DNA of 64,000 nt, from positions 1,922,001-1,986,000 of the forward strand of contig OZ037833.1 of the NCBI GenBank assembly GCA_964035575.1, read 5' to 3'. Below are positions 43,739-52,429 of this stretch, piece after piece (positions within the stretch are counted from its first letter, which is position 1; each line of letters starts with the position of its first letter). The notes below the pieces were generated by a model. It did not search any database and was not told the origin of the DNA. It saw only the letters and a list, made by a program, of their open reading frames with translations. The DNA comes from Rhynchopus sp. YZ270_cl-10 (lineage: Eukaryota > Euglenozoa > Diplonemea > Diplonemida > Diplonemidae). Made by a program: the position numbers and the translations under genes.

Positions 43739-44013
43739 CACGACGGGACCCAGTAGTGAAAAATAAAAATGACAAGTGAAAGGTGACTAGTGAACCACTT
43801 GTCATGACAAGTGATTGACTTGTCATTTCACTTATAAAATGACGCTTGTCGCTTGTCGCTTGTCGCTTGTCGCTTGTCGCTTGTCGCTTGTCGCTTGTCG
43901 CTTGTCGCTTGTCGCTTGTCGCTTGTCGCTTGTCGCTTGTCGCTTGTCGCTTGTCGCTTGTCGCTTGTCGCTTGTCGCTTGTCGCTTGTCGCTTGTCACT
44001 GGGTACTGTCGTG
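43739..44013. mobile_element. 275-bp TIR element with CGCTTGT heptamer core
   Basis: CACGACGGGACCCAGT at the left and its imperfect inverse CACTGGGTACTGTCGTG at the right, with TA on both sides. Subterminal ACTTGTCATGACAAGT is palindromic. The core is 22 copies of CGCTTGT (43843-43996). It lies inside the snoRNA-like array, between units 2 and 3. Confidence 0.75.
43843..43996. repeat. Heptamer satellite CGCTTGT, 22 copies
   Basis: Perfect 7-base period; creates spurious frames on both strands (peptide period SLVACRL). A second heptamer satellite (ACAGTAC) occurs inside another TIR element at 32.6 kb. Confidence 0.95.
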
Positions 44014-44079
44014 TAAGGAGGAAGGGAAGAAAACTCGAAGAGAATAATAGAATAGATGAGTGTGGTGGAAGAGAGGTTG

Positions 44080-44149
44080 TCAGCATTGTCGTTAACTTCG
44101 TTATGGACTTCAGATTGCGGTGTTGACAATTGGTATGTGGATTCATCAT
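44080..44149 (-). ncRNA. Box C/D snoRNA-like unit 3 (type A)
   Basis: 70 nt, same boxes and guide as units 1 and 2, with CATACCAATTG in place of CATAATAATTG in the first spacer. Confidence 0.75.
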
Positions 44150-44209
44150 TAAGTGAAACAACGCTCTGAACAGTCGTCGAGAAGCAGAGTTGTGTCTTTG
44201 TACGTGGTA

Positions 44210-44290
44210 TCAGCATTGTCTTTGACTTCGTAAGCAGAAAAGCTTCAGATTGCGGTGTTGACAATAATTTTGGAATTGGATTTTCATCAT
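44210..44290 (-). ncRNA. Box C/D snoRNA-like unit 4 (type B)
   Basis: 81 nt. Box C ATGATGA, the same D' guide (ATTGTCAACACCGCAAT then CTGA) and terminal CTGA, but a different first spacer and a longer internal hairpin (AAGCTTTTCTGCTTACGAAG) replacing the type-A middle. Conservation of guide and boxes with divergence elsewhere argues for function. Confidence 0.75.
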
Positions 44291-44425
44291 TACCGAAAAT
44301 AACAGTGTGCTAAGGATTTTTTCAGCCTCAAAATTTGAACAAAAATAGGGCAAAAAATAAGTGCAAACGCCGCGGGGGAGGAGAAAGAAGAAAAAATGGT
44401 AGGTAGGGGATACTTCCCTTAGTGT

Positions 44426-44495
44426 TCAGCATTGTCGTTAACTTCGTTATGGACTTCAGATTGCGGTGTTGACAATTATTATGTGGATTCATCAT
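44426..44495 (-). ncRNA. Box C/D snoRNA-like unit 5 (type A)
   Basis: 70 nt, identical to unit 2 as far as I can see. With unit 6 it forms a second A/B pair, so the array grew by duplication of a two-unit block. Confidence 0.75.
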
Positions 44496-44661
44496 AGGTG
44501 GCTATATGGAACAAAATACACTGCAAAAAGGAAATATTCGGTGCAATGAAACGAACCGATTACGAATGTCTCAACACATCGTGCAAGGGAACATTGAGTG
44601 AAATTAAGTGAAACAACAACTCTAATAAGTGGTCGAGAAGCAGAGTTGTGCTTTGTTGGCA

Positions 44662-44743
44662 TCAGCATTGTCTTTTGACTTCGTTAGCAGAAAAGCTTCA
44701 GATTGCGGTGTTGACAATAATTTTGAAATTGGAATGTCGTCAT
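44662..44743 (-). ncRNA. Box C/D snoRNA-like unit 6 (type B, degenerate box C)
   Basis: 82 nt. Guide, D' and D are intact, but box C reads ATGACGA instead of ATGATGA, so this copy may be impaired. It is preceded on the plus strand by the same GAGAAGCAGAGTTGTG spacer as unit 4. Confidence 0.65.
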
Positions 44744-44749
44744 ATACTT

Positions 44750-45297
44750 AGCGATCGAAGACGCGATCTTCGGTGGGAATTTTTTCCCCCATCGATTTTG
44801 ACCAAAAGAAAGTTGCGTATATTTAAATATTGCCAATACTGAATACGTGAAGGGGCTACGAATGTCGGGGGGGGAATGACTTTTTTTTTGTGATTTTTTT
44901 GTGAAAGTGGCTGAATAGACCACTCTCTGATTTTGTCACGGCAAAAAAAATAGCCGTCACAACTGGGGATTGGGTTTGGGGGGTTACTCACAGAAAGGAG
45001 CATAACAAAACGAAAAGGAGTCTTCACCCACCGTCTCCTTCCCTTTGCCTTTGCATCCTTCCTCGTTGTTGATCTCAAGTTTTTTTATTTCATTGCTTCT
45101 TGAAAATATATTTGGAACATATTTTTTTAAAACCCCGCCCCACCTCTTTTCCTCACCCCACCCACCCCTGTCCCCCCTCCCCAACAGAACAAATGATGAA
45201 AGGGCCGTAAACGAGAAAAATACAAAATGGGGTTGGTTTTCTTCTTCTTCTTCTTCCCTCACGGGGGTGAGGGTGGTGAAATTTAAAGCCTCAGCGC
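44750..45297. other. Spacer between the snoRNA-like array and the eL13 gene
   Basis: 3' flank of eL13. Pyrimidine-rich (CTTCTTCTTCTTCTTC near 45240-45256). No gene. Confidence 0.55.
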
Positions 45298-46364
45298 TTA
45301 CTTCAGGCCAGTCTTCTCTGCGGCGGCCTTCTTGGCGGCCTCCTTGCGTGCAACACGTGCAAGACGGATACCCACGAACTGTGTGTTGTAGTTTTGTGGC
45401 ATGTGTTAAAAGTTACTTGTGTCTCTTGTCTGTAAGTTTCGTGGCACTGAAGCATTCATCAACTTCTGCAAAAAAAATGGCACAGATCCACTGCTAATCC
45501 ATGTGCGCACATGACTAGGATCAACCAGGTTTCTTGTCACTCTAATCGGGGGATTGCTCCCCTGAGATCAGTGATCAAAGAGCCTAATGACGGTTGATAT
45601 ATTCCGGCTTCTGTGAAGAAGCCTTTAAAATCACCCCATTCGGAGACGTTTCTCCATTTTTTGTGTTGATTTTTTTCCCCCAACAAAGACATTACCTTCT
45701 CGTCACGGCTCTTGGCACGGAGGTAGTTGTAGATGAGACGGCTCTTCTCGTCCTTGGAGACGTCACGGGGGGCCTCGTGGGAGTCGGCCTTGACAAGGGG
45801 GAGCACCTGGGTGTGGGTGTTCTGGGTCACAGCCTTGAGCTGCTCGGAGGAGGCCTCGGCGACGGCTCCCTTGGTGGCCTTGACACCTCCCTTGAGGGGG
45901 AAGAGGATGAGCTTGCTCAGGTACTCCTTCAGGCGGAGGGTGTTCTTGGCGAGCCCCTCGTCGGAGTGGTTGCGGCGACGGTGGTCCACGGCAACTCCAA
46001 TGGTGCGTGCGTACCTCGAGGTCACGCCACAGGCCTTCAGCTCCTCAAGGGTGAATCTGTGGGTGCAGTGTGTAGAGCGAAGATAGCCACATTGTGAAAC
46101 AAAAAGTAAATAAAAAATGACATACCCCTTTCCTGCGCGGGACTTCATGTTGTACCTCTGGGTGCATGACTGCACAACGGGGCGAAGGGCTCCTCCCGAC
46201 GGGCGGGGGAAGATGGCCTTAGCCTTCTGCTGACGCCTCACACGGCGGGCCTTCTTCTGGTGTGCCTGCTGGAAGAAGGTCTTGATGTGTCCCTTCTGGG
46301 AGGACTCGGGGTTCCAGTGCTTGCGGAAGTGGTTACGGGGGATGGCCTGGTTGTGCTTCGGCAT
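45298..46364 (-). CDS. RPL13: 60S ribosomal protein eL13 (three exons)
   Basis: Exons 46364-46126, 46056-45696 and 45378-45298; 226 residues. The start MPKHNQAIPRNHFRKHW and then HQKKARRVRRQQKAKAIFPR, PSGGALRPVVQ, TQRYNMKSRAGKGFTLEELK and ARTIGVAVDHRRRN are the standard eL13 blocks. The C-terminal exon adds FVGIRLARVARKEAAKKAAA. Intron 1 (69 nt, GTATGT...CCACAG) splits a Gly codon. Intron 2 (317 nt) starts GTAATG and is much longer than most introns here; it contains an 18S rRNA 5'-end-like stretch and several hairpins. The protein is slightly longer than the usual 205-211 residues. Coding bias is strong, as expected for a ribosomal protein. Confidence 0.96.
45507..45532 (-). other. 18S rRNA 5'-end-like sequence inside eL13 intron 2
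   Basis: The minus strand reads AAACCTGGTTGATCCT followed by AGTCATGTGC. The canonical eukaryotic SSU rRNA start is AACCTGGTTGATCCTGCCAG then TAGTCATATGC, so this matches with the GCCAGT segment missing and one substitution. It is followed by a palindrome (CATGTGCGCACATG). The rest of SSU rRNA is absent. Confidence 0.6.
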
Positions 46365-46596
46365 TTTAAAAAAGGGGTTGTGTGGGTGTGTTGAGAAGAG
46401 AAGCTGGACGTTGATAGGGTTTTTTGAGGAAGTAGCAAAGAGGAGGGGTATTGGTATTTGAAAAGGGAGGAGGTGCGATATATTTTGAGAGGACCGTATG
46501 GCCGTCCGCGAAATGAAGAAAAATCAGGTTTAATCTAAATGAGAAATGGAACTGACGGTAGGGTCAGTTATCTTTGTTAATATTATTCAGTGAGAA

Positions 46597-46742
46597 AAAG
46601 AGAAGTTGAAAGTGCAAAACACCTCACCGTACATCGAATGCATGGGGGGTGGTTCTCCGCGGGGGTTTGCAAACCCCAGAGAGCATTTTTCAACATAAAA
46701 AAAAAAGGATTGATAAGATGCTAAGTCTTGCTTAGTCACCTC
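46597..46742 (-). repeat. F2 and F1 copies between eL13 and DUF4211 genes
   Basis: F2-like AGTTGAAAGTGCAAAACACC at 46603 and F1 GATAAGATGCTAAGTCTTGC, TTAGTCACC at 46708-46742; here the F1 stem-loop is shortened but still pairs (CTAAG/CTTAG). Confidence 0.6.
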
Positions 46743-46789
46743 AAAAAAAGATCTAAGGAGCCTCAAAACCCCGAATTTTTTTTGGCATT

Positions 46790-47845
46790 TTATTTGCTTT
46801 TTTTTGCAAAGCAAAGCGTAGTCTGCACCGAGCGTTTTGGCGGGGCTTTCTTCACGGAGGTGGTAGGAGCTTTGGGGAGGATCTTCTTCTTTTCCATCAT
46901 GTTCCGGATATCCATTTGACCTAGTGAGCCGAGCATGGTGGGTTTGCTTTGCTTCTTCGTTTCAGCCCTTCCGAAAACAGGACGACGTACTGAACGACCA
47001 CTTGCCTTTCTTTTCCCCGCAAGCTTTTGCTTCACTGCCCATTTATCTAAGGTAAGCTGGTTCGCGTCAGCGATAGACGCACCATCAAGAAACTTTGCTT
47101 CTACTTCGTCGAGCATTTTTTGGTATTCTTTGTACAGAATTGTTACCTCCGATTCGGCAACGGTTTTGTACTTCACAAGAAGCCCACGAATTGAATGGAT
47201 CAATGCCAGCTTCCAATGGTGCAGTTTATGATACGCCATCGACGCCTCACGACACCCTGGCCCTACAGCAAGCAACCCATCATGCGCCACAGCGCAGGTT
47301 CCATCCTCCTTCGAGATATCCCTAATATACTTCTCAATGTCCCCAGGCTTATTGTTCCATAAATGCCGCGCACTGTAGGTAATACCCGATAGCTTCATGA
47401 CATAGCTCGCATGCTTCCCGCACGCAGAACAGGTAAAATCCTTTTCGTTTTTTGCGTCCACCCGGGTCACATCCATTCTACTATACTTATCCAACGCCTG
47501 AACAAAAGACTGCTTCCATACAGTACTATCACAGAGCAAATCTCTACGCACCTTTACCTTTTCCTCTACCCTATTACAGCAATGTTGTATTTCTTCTAGA
47601 TCGGCATCTTCAATACGTGATTTGCATAGAACCCGGCGGATTTCGGTAAGATAAATTGAAAAAATCTGTTTTTCGTTTAAAAAATGCAACGATGCGTCAG
47701 AAGCAGAAGAAGACGAAGAAGATGACGAAGACGAGGAGGAGGAGGAGGAGGAAGAAGAAGAGGAGGAGGAAGAAGAGGAAGTGGTGTTCTCCTGCGGTGC
47801 TATCGGCTCCGCAACATCCTCTGCACAGAGGTCGATCACATTCAT
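46790..47845 (-). CDS. DUF4211 domain protein with poly-Ser tract
   Basis: 351 residues, single exon. After an acidic N-terminus (1-20), residues about 23-47 are a run of Ser. The DUF4211-like core (about 120-235) has the paired Cys FTCSACGKHASYVMKLSGIT, then YSARHLWN, then VGPGCREASMAYHKLHHWK, the C-x2-C / G-x2-C / H-x2-HWK pattern of this domain (as in CCDC82). The C-terminal 100 residues are basic and end RSVQTTLCFAKKSK. QTTLCF resembles a PCNA-interacting (PIP-like) peptide, although the second aromatic is missing. Basic tail plus PIP-like end suggest a nuclear DNA-associated protein; this is inference. The Ser codons form an imperfect trinucleotide repeat (GAG/GAA on the plus strand), likely variable in length. 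Confidence 0.75.
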   Translation of the reverse strand: MNVIDLCAEDVAEPIAPQENTTSSSSSSSSSSSSSSSSSSSSSSSSSASDASLHFLNEKQIFSIYLTEIRRVLCKSRIEDADLEEIQHCCNRVEEKVKVRRDLLCDSTVWKQSFVQALDKYSRMDVTRVDAKNEKDFTCSACGKHASYVMKLSGITYSARHLWNNKPGDIEKYIRDISKEDGTCAVAHDGLLAVGPGCREASMAYHKLHHWKLALIHSIRGLLVKYKTVAESEVTILYKEYQKMLDEVEAKFLDGASIADANQLTLDKWAVKQKLAGKRKASGRSVRRPVFGRAETKKQSKPTMLGSLGQMDIRNMMEKKKILPKAPTTSVKKAPPKRSVQTTLCFAKKSK

Positions 47846-47949
47846 TGTTTTTTTGTTGGTCTGATTTTTTTTGTGATTTTTAAAAAACTTTAGATATTCA
47901 AGAGGGACACAGACAGACCTTTAAAAGAGTTGAATGAAGGAGGTCTTTT

Positions 47950-48168
47950 TCAAAAAAAAAGGCGTATCAAAGTGAACAATGCAACAACAAGACATATCCC
48001 CCCAAGCAAGGCCATGCATATAGTACCATGCTCCCGACGACGCTGTCGTGTGGCGAGGCCTTTGAGGTGGCGGTTGTTCTGCAGCAGCCTTGCAGCATCG
48101 TGCTGGAGCGCTGCAGGATGTACTGCACTCTGAGCATCATCTGACGGAGCTGTTCCCCCAGAAACCAT
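47950..48168 (-). CDS. Small tail-anchored membrane protein
   Basis: 72 residues starting MVSGGTAPSDD. The C-terminus MALLGGICLVVALFTLIRLF is a single membrane helix ending two residues before the stop, preceded by a basic stretch (RQRRREHG) and an amphipathic helix (ALQHDAARLLQNNRHLKGLA). This is the layout of tail-anchored proteins and resembles the end of SNARE-type proteins (USE1/Sec20), but the SNARE core is too short to call. A longer frame upstream begins with TTG and has no support. The gene follows 105 bases upstream of the DUF4211 gene. Confidence 0.6.
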   Translation of the reverse strand: MVSGGTAPSDDAQSAVHPAALQHDAARLLQNNRHLKGLATRQRRREHGTICMALLGGICLVVALFTLIRLFF

Positions 48169-48338
48169 TTTTTTTGTACTGTCGTTAGTGCGCACCTCCT
48201 TTTGAATACACACTATTACCTTCTTTTCTCGAAAGCAATTTCCTGACAGAAGTTGACCCCCCAAAAAACCCCCCTATTGCTCAACCCGACAGCAGATGGC
48301 AAAAAATAGAAACTAACTTCCGGTTCTGAATAAAAAGA

Positions 48339-48370
48339 AAACAATGAAAAACAACTTTTTCGTTTATCGC
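48339..48370 (+). repeat. 32-bp direct repeat, left copy
   Basis: Begins AAACAATGAAAAACAACTTT and ends TTCGTTTATCGC; exactly repeated at 52398-52429. The pair brackets the decayed retroelement region. Confidence 0.85.
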
Positions 48371-51300
48371 ATCCTTACCCCCTGGGAACTGCGTAGCAGT
48401 GTCAAACTAGGCTGGTAATAAGAAGAGACGTAAAGCCGTACTAGGCGAGAGGTAGTAGGGAAGAACCAAGAGGTTCCCTCCTGGCATCGAACAACATGTC
48501 AGGTAATAACGAGTACACAATACTACTAGAGAGAGGTAACATGCCACATAGCCAAAGCGTACCTCAAAATGGAAATACCTGCATGTTGTACAGGAGTGCA
48601 ATAAAACAAAGAAAGTACACAAACGCTGCATAGCTAAATAGCAACGTGGCGGCTCCCAAGCCTCAGCACAGCAGGCTCCACACAACGTGAGCCGCGGCTA
48701 ATCCCTTCCAAGCGATGGGCATCCGCAACCTTTCACGGGTGTCGGCCTTCACACCCTCGTGACCTCAGTCTTCTGCACCGTTGTGGGCACCCAGGTCAAA
48801 CCTTTTTGCTGTCGGGACGACCCCGGAAACAAGTAGCGAGCGCCAGTAAGATCTTCTGGCACGTTGCAGGGTGGTAGGCTAAACGCAGATAGGTCCCGCT
48901 GTTATCCACTGCAAGACTTTTGCGCATGATGAGTGGAGTTCCCTCAAGCCAAGCAAGTACCGATGAAGCCCAATGAGTGGCAAAGCCGACGATGACGATC
49001 GTAGGAGCCAGGTACTGTCCGAACAGCGACGATCCGACAACTGTACCGAGTGTGCTTGGGACAGTGATGTGGCAGATGTTTTGTTGTCGGGGTTGGCTGT
49101 GTGTGTTCTACGTAGAAACCTACTGCTGATCAGTACTGCGTCTCGGGCGATGGCTCAGAGGAGGACTGGAACAACACGATCAACATCCCGAACAGTGGGT
49201 TAGGGCTACAGCAGCGTTGTTTGACATGCGCTAAAACTCCTGGTAGGGCTATGATCCTGACACGACCATAGTGGGGTGTGATGCTTCGTTGCGATACTAA
49301 AAACGACGGTGCTGGTTGGGACCTAGGATCGCACCGCCCAGGGCGTCTTTCCCTGCAACACCCCGCATATCTTCATCAAAGAGTTGCTGGCAGCTATTAC
49401 GTCAACCCTACTTGTCGCAGACAGTTACACAGTGGTCTAAATGCCCCAACACGTCTGCAGCTCAACATCGACAACTCTGTGGTGGTGGCTATTTCTAAGG
49501 GACATGGCAGCAATTTTGTCAGACAGCAGCACTGTCGCCGTTCGCTAGCACAACACGGCGCATGCTCAGTCTGTGGCCCACCGTGAGCAGAAACGGTGTA
49601 CAGCACTTCCAGAATCACTCCCTCAAGAAGTTTCCTCAAACACTCCCGCAAGCCTTGCGTTCATCTTCTCCTAAGAAGGGGCTATTGGCACGTCCATTTG
49701 CTGTTTCGTCTTTATGCTGAAACCGTGTCAATCGGCCGCAGGTTGTTCGCCGCCTGCGGTGTGTTCAGCTTCATCTTAAACTCTTCCTTCTTGGCATTCA
49801 GCGCCGCAGTCAGCTGTACAAACTCTTGCTTCACGTTTGCTGCTCCCCTGGAATACGCAATCAAAGAGACTAAAGACGGATGATACATAAGTCTAAACCT
49901 GTCTTGCTCACCTTCGAGGACACAGAGGTTCCCATTGTGCCATTGTTGTGTGTGTAGTCAGCAGTCTCGTCCCGAGGAGCAGAGAAGCTCCTCCAACTCG
50001 GCGATTCTGTCCCGCTGGTCCCCCGACGTGAGACGCTCAAATTCAGGAGATTCCTTGACACCCGTCTCCTTCAGTGCGCTGAGCTCAGCCTTGCAGCGGC
50101 AAACACGCCACTGACGGCCTCTTTCTGCGTGGACTCGCTGCAGTGTGTCGTTGAGGAGCGCAACCCCTCCACTGCAGCAGCCCAGCCTGCAGTCTGTCTC
50201 AAGCTCGCCATTGAGTCGTGCTACGCCTGTCTGCTGCTGGGTATGTTCATCCTGTAGGGCTGTAAAAGCCTCCTCACCAGAAGCCTTCTCCCCCTAGTTG
50301 TGTGATAGTCTCTGCGTGTGTGTTCATTGTGGCAGATATGGTAGTAAAAAACGTCCGTCATGTCTGATATCTCAGTGGACCTCGCAGCGAATGCTGTCTT
50401 CTCCTCTTACTGGTCTGCCGCAAACTACCCTGACGCGTCTGCATGAGATGAAGACTCAGACACACGCCTTCCTGCTCTGCCGCAAGGTGAGCCTCCAACG
50501 CGATGATCGACTCCTGACGCGAGGCAGGCTCCTGAGATGCATACTGCAGAGCGCTGAGTAGTGTGAAAGGTAAAAAACCAAGGGACCATCTTCGTACTTC
50601 GCCCACGGTGTAAAAACCCGCACCAGGGACTTCACCACCCCGTGCGCCGTGTTACCCCCCACAATGGTTACTTACTGCTCAGTCACGTAGTGGAGAAAAA
50701 AGGCATCCGTCTCGTGGCGGCTCATTTCGCAAATATCCTCCAGGGTGTAACCCGTCCTGACGATCTCCTGCAGAGCGCCTCTTGAAGTGAATGGCCCAAC
50801 GCCCTGGGGGTACCCAATGTTAAACGCCTTGCAAAAGCAGTATCGGGAAAGAGAAAAACTTGGTAGTTTGCGCTTAAATTCCGCCAAGCCTGCCAAAGGA
50901 CTCCGCTGCCCAAAACGGTATCCCCTTCACAACTGGATCGGACTCTGACCCCGACCAGTCCACCGCTGTGGTCCGTAGGCTGCCCGTAACAGCGGCGCTT
51001 CGTTAGTACCAGAAGGTCCGAGACCTGTGCGGCGTTGAACCCGAACATCAGTGCTACCGCGAAAATGCCGCGAAAAACGTCTTCTCAATGGCACGAAGAA
51101 AAGTTGGGGGCGTCATCGGCCATGCCTGCCGCAGCGGAAAAGAACGTTCGACATCGTGCAACCTGTTCGCGTTCGCACACTATCGAGTGTAGCTGCAGTC
51201 GTTCCCTGCGCCAGAGTGCTTGATATCCGTTCCGCGCCCAGCCCACCAACGCTGTGATGTCGCTCTCCAGGAGATGCACTACTTTTCGTTTTCTGGAAAT

Positions 51301-52397
51301 GGCTCCCGCGACTTCGCTGTCTGCTCCTCCTCTTTTGCACCCCCCGTCTGTTGGGGCCGCCGCAGAGGCGCGATGTTCTTAATGGGCGCCTTGCCTAAAC
51401 GTCCCCAAATCTGGATAAGTTCACTGCCAGGGCGCGATGTTCCTTCTTTGAATTCACTGCCAGCGCGGATCGGTAAACACGGGTTGCATCTCGTGTCGAA
51501 AACGTTGCACCGCCAGACCTCGCGACGAATTGGTCATGCTCAGCCATGTGTCAGGATTCAGGTGCTCTCCTGCTTCCTGATCGCTCGGTGTTCTGAATGG
51601 GGCGCGATGTTCCTCGTTGGAATTCACTGCCAGCGCTCGGTGTTTATAATGGGCGCGATGTTCCTTATTGGAATTCACTGCCAGCGCTCGGTGTACTGAA
51701 ATGGGGCGCGATGTTCCTCGTAGGAATTCACTGCCGATGGGGCGCGATGTTCCTTGTTGGAATTCACTGCCAGCGCTCGGTGTTTATAATGGGCGCGATG
51801 TTCCTTGTAGGAATTCACTGCCAGCGCTCGATGTACTGAAATGGGGCGCGATGTTCCTCGTAGGAATTCACTGCCGATGGGGCGCGATGTTCCTTGTTGG
51901 AATTCACTGCCGGGGCGCGATGTTCCTCGTTGGAATTCACTGCCAGCGCTCGGTGTTTATAATGGGCGCGATGTTCCTTGTAGGAATTCACTGCCAGCGC
52001 TCGGTGTACTGAATGGGGCGCGATGTTCCTCGTTGGAATTCACAGCCGGGACGTGGTCGTCCGTCACGGAATTCACTGCCATTTGGGGCGCGATGTTCCT
52101 TGTTGGAATTCACTGCCGGGGCGCGATGTTCCAGGGTGGAAGTCACGGGCGGGGCGCGATGTTCCGGCCCGTTCCCATTGCTGGTTAGGGCGGAATTCGT
52201 CGCCAAACTCTGCTCAATAGCACGCGTGACAAATCCCTCCAGCCCCGCAGGCCAGGCATCACCCTCCTTCACTGTCGGCACCGCAAGGTTCGGCGGGGAA
52301 AATCGCCATCGTCTCCTCCACAGGCGCCTTTCCCTTCTTGCCGCTCTTCGGTGTCTTAGTCTACCCCATTGTGAAAAAATAAGCGGATAAACTGGAT
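48371..52397. mobile_element. Decayed tyrosine-recombinase retroelement (VIPER/DIRS-like) fossil
   Basis: About 4.0 kb, clearly GC-richer than its surroundings and bracketed by 32-bp direct repeats. On the plus strand around 49.26-49.60 kb there is an RNase H-like piece (LQLNIDNSVVVAISKGHGSN) of the kind next to reverse transcriptase in DIRS/VIPER elements. On the minus strand around 50.67-51.05 kb there is a tyrosine-recombinase-like piece (GYTLEDICEMSRHETDAFFL). Another minus-strand stretch (49.74-50.25 kb) looks coiled-coil coding. The opposite orientation of the two enzyme pieces suggests rearrangement or two nested elements. The whole is broken in many places and looks old; no intact gene remains. 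Confidence 0.5.
51365..52170 (+). repeat. Minisatellite GGGGCGCGATGTTCC...GGAATTCACTGCC
   Basis: About 15 copies of GCGCGATGTTCC followed by GGAATTCACTGCC, alternating short (about 34-base) and long (about 50-base, with AGCGCTCGGTGTTTATAATG) spacings. Frames with a WNSLPALGVY-type period are by-products. It lies inside the retroelement fossil. Confidence 0.85.
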
Positions 52398-52429
52398 AAA
52401 CAATGAAAAACAACTTTTTCGTTTATCGC
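52398..52429 (+). repeat. 32-bp direct repeat, right copy
   Basis: Identical to 48339-48370. Confidence 0.85.

Noticed and set aside
43815-44264. Frames with SLVACRL or ATSDKRQ repeats
   Set aside because: Read through the CGCTTGT satellite and snoRNA-like units.
49858-49890. Similarity of ATCAAAGAGACTAAAGACGG to a stretch in eL13 intron 2 near 45574
   Set aside because: About 24 of 30 bases agree, but I cannot exclude chance and no larger shared block was seen.
51597-52188. Possible repeat protein with WNSLPALGVY period
   Set aside because: Minisatellite of irregular period; frames shift between copies and no start or end domain is present.
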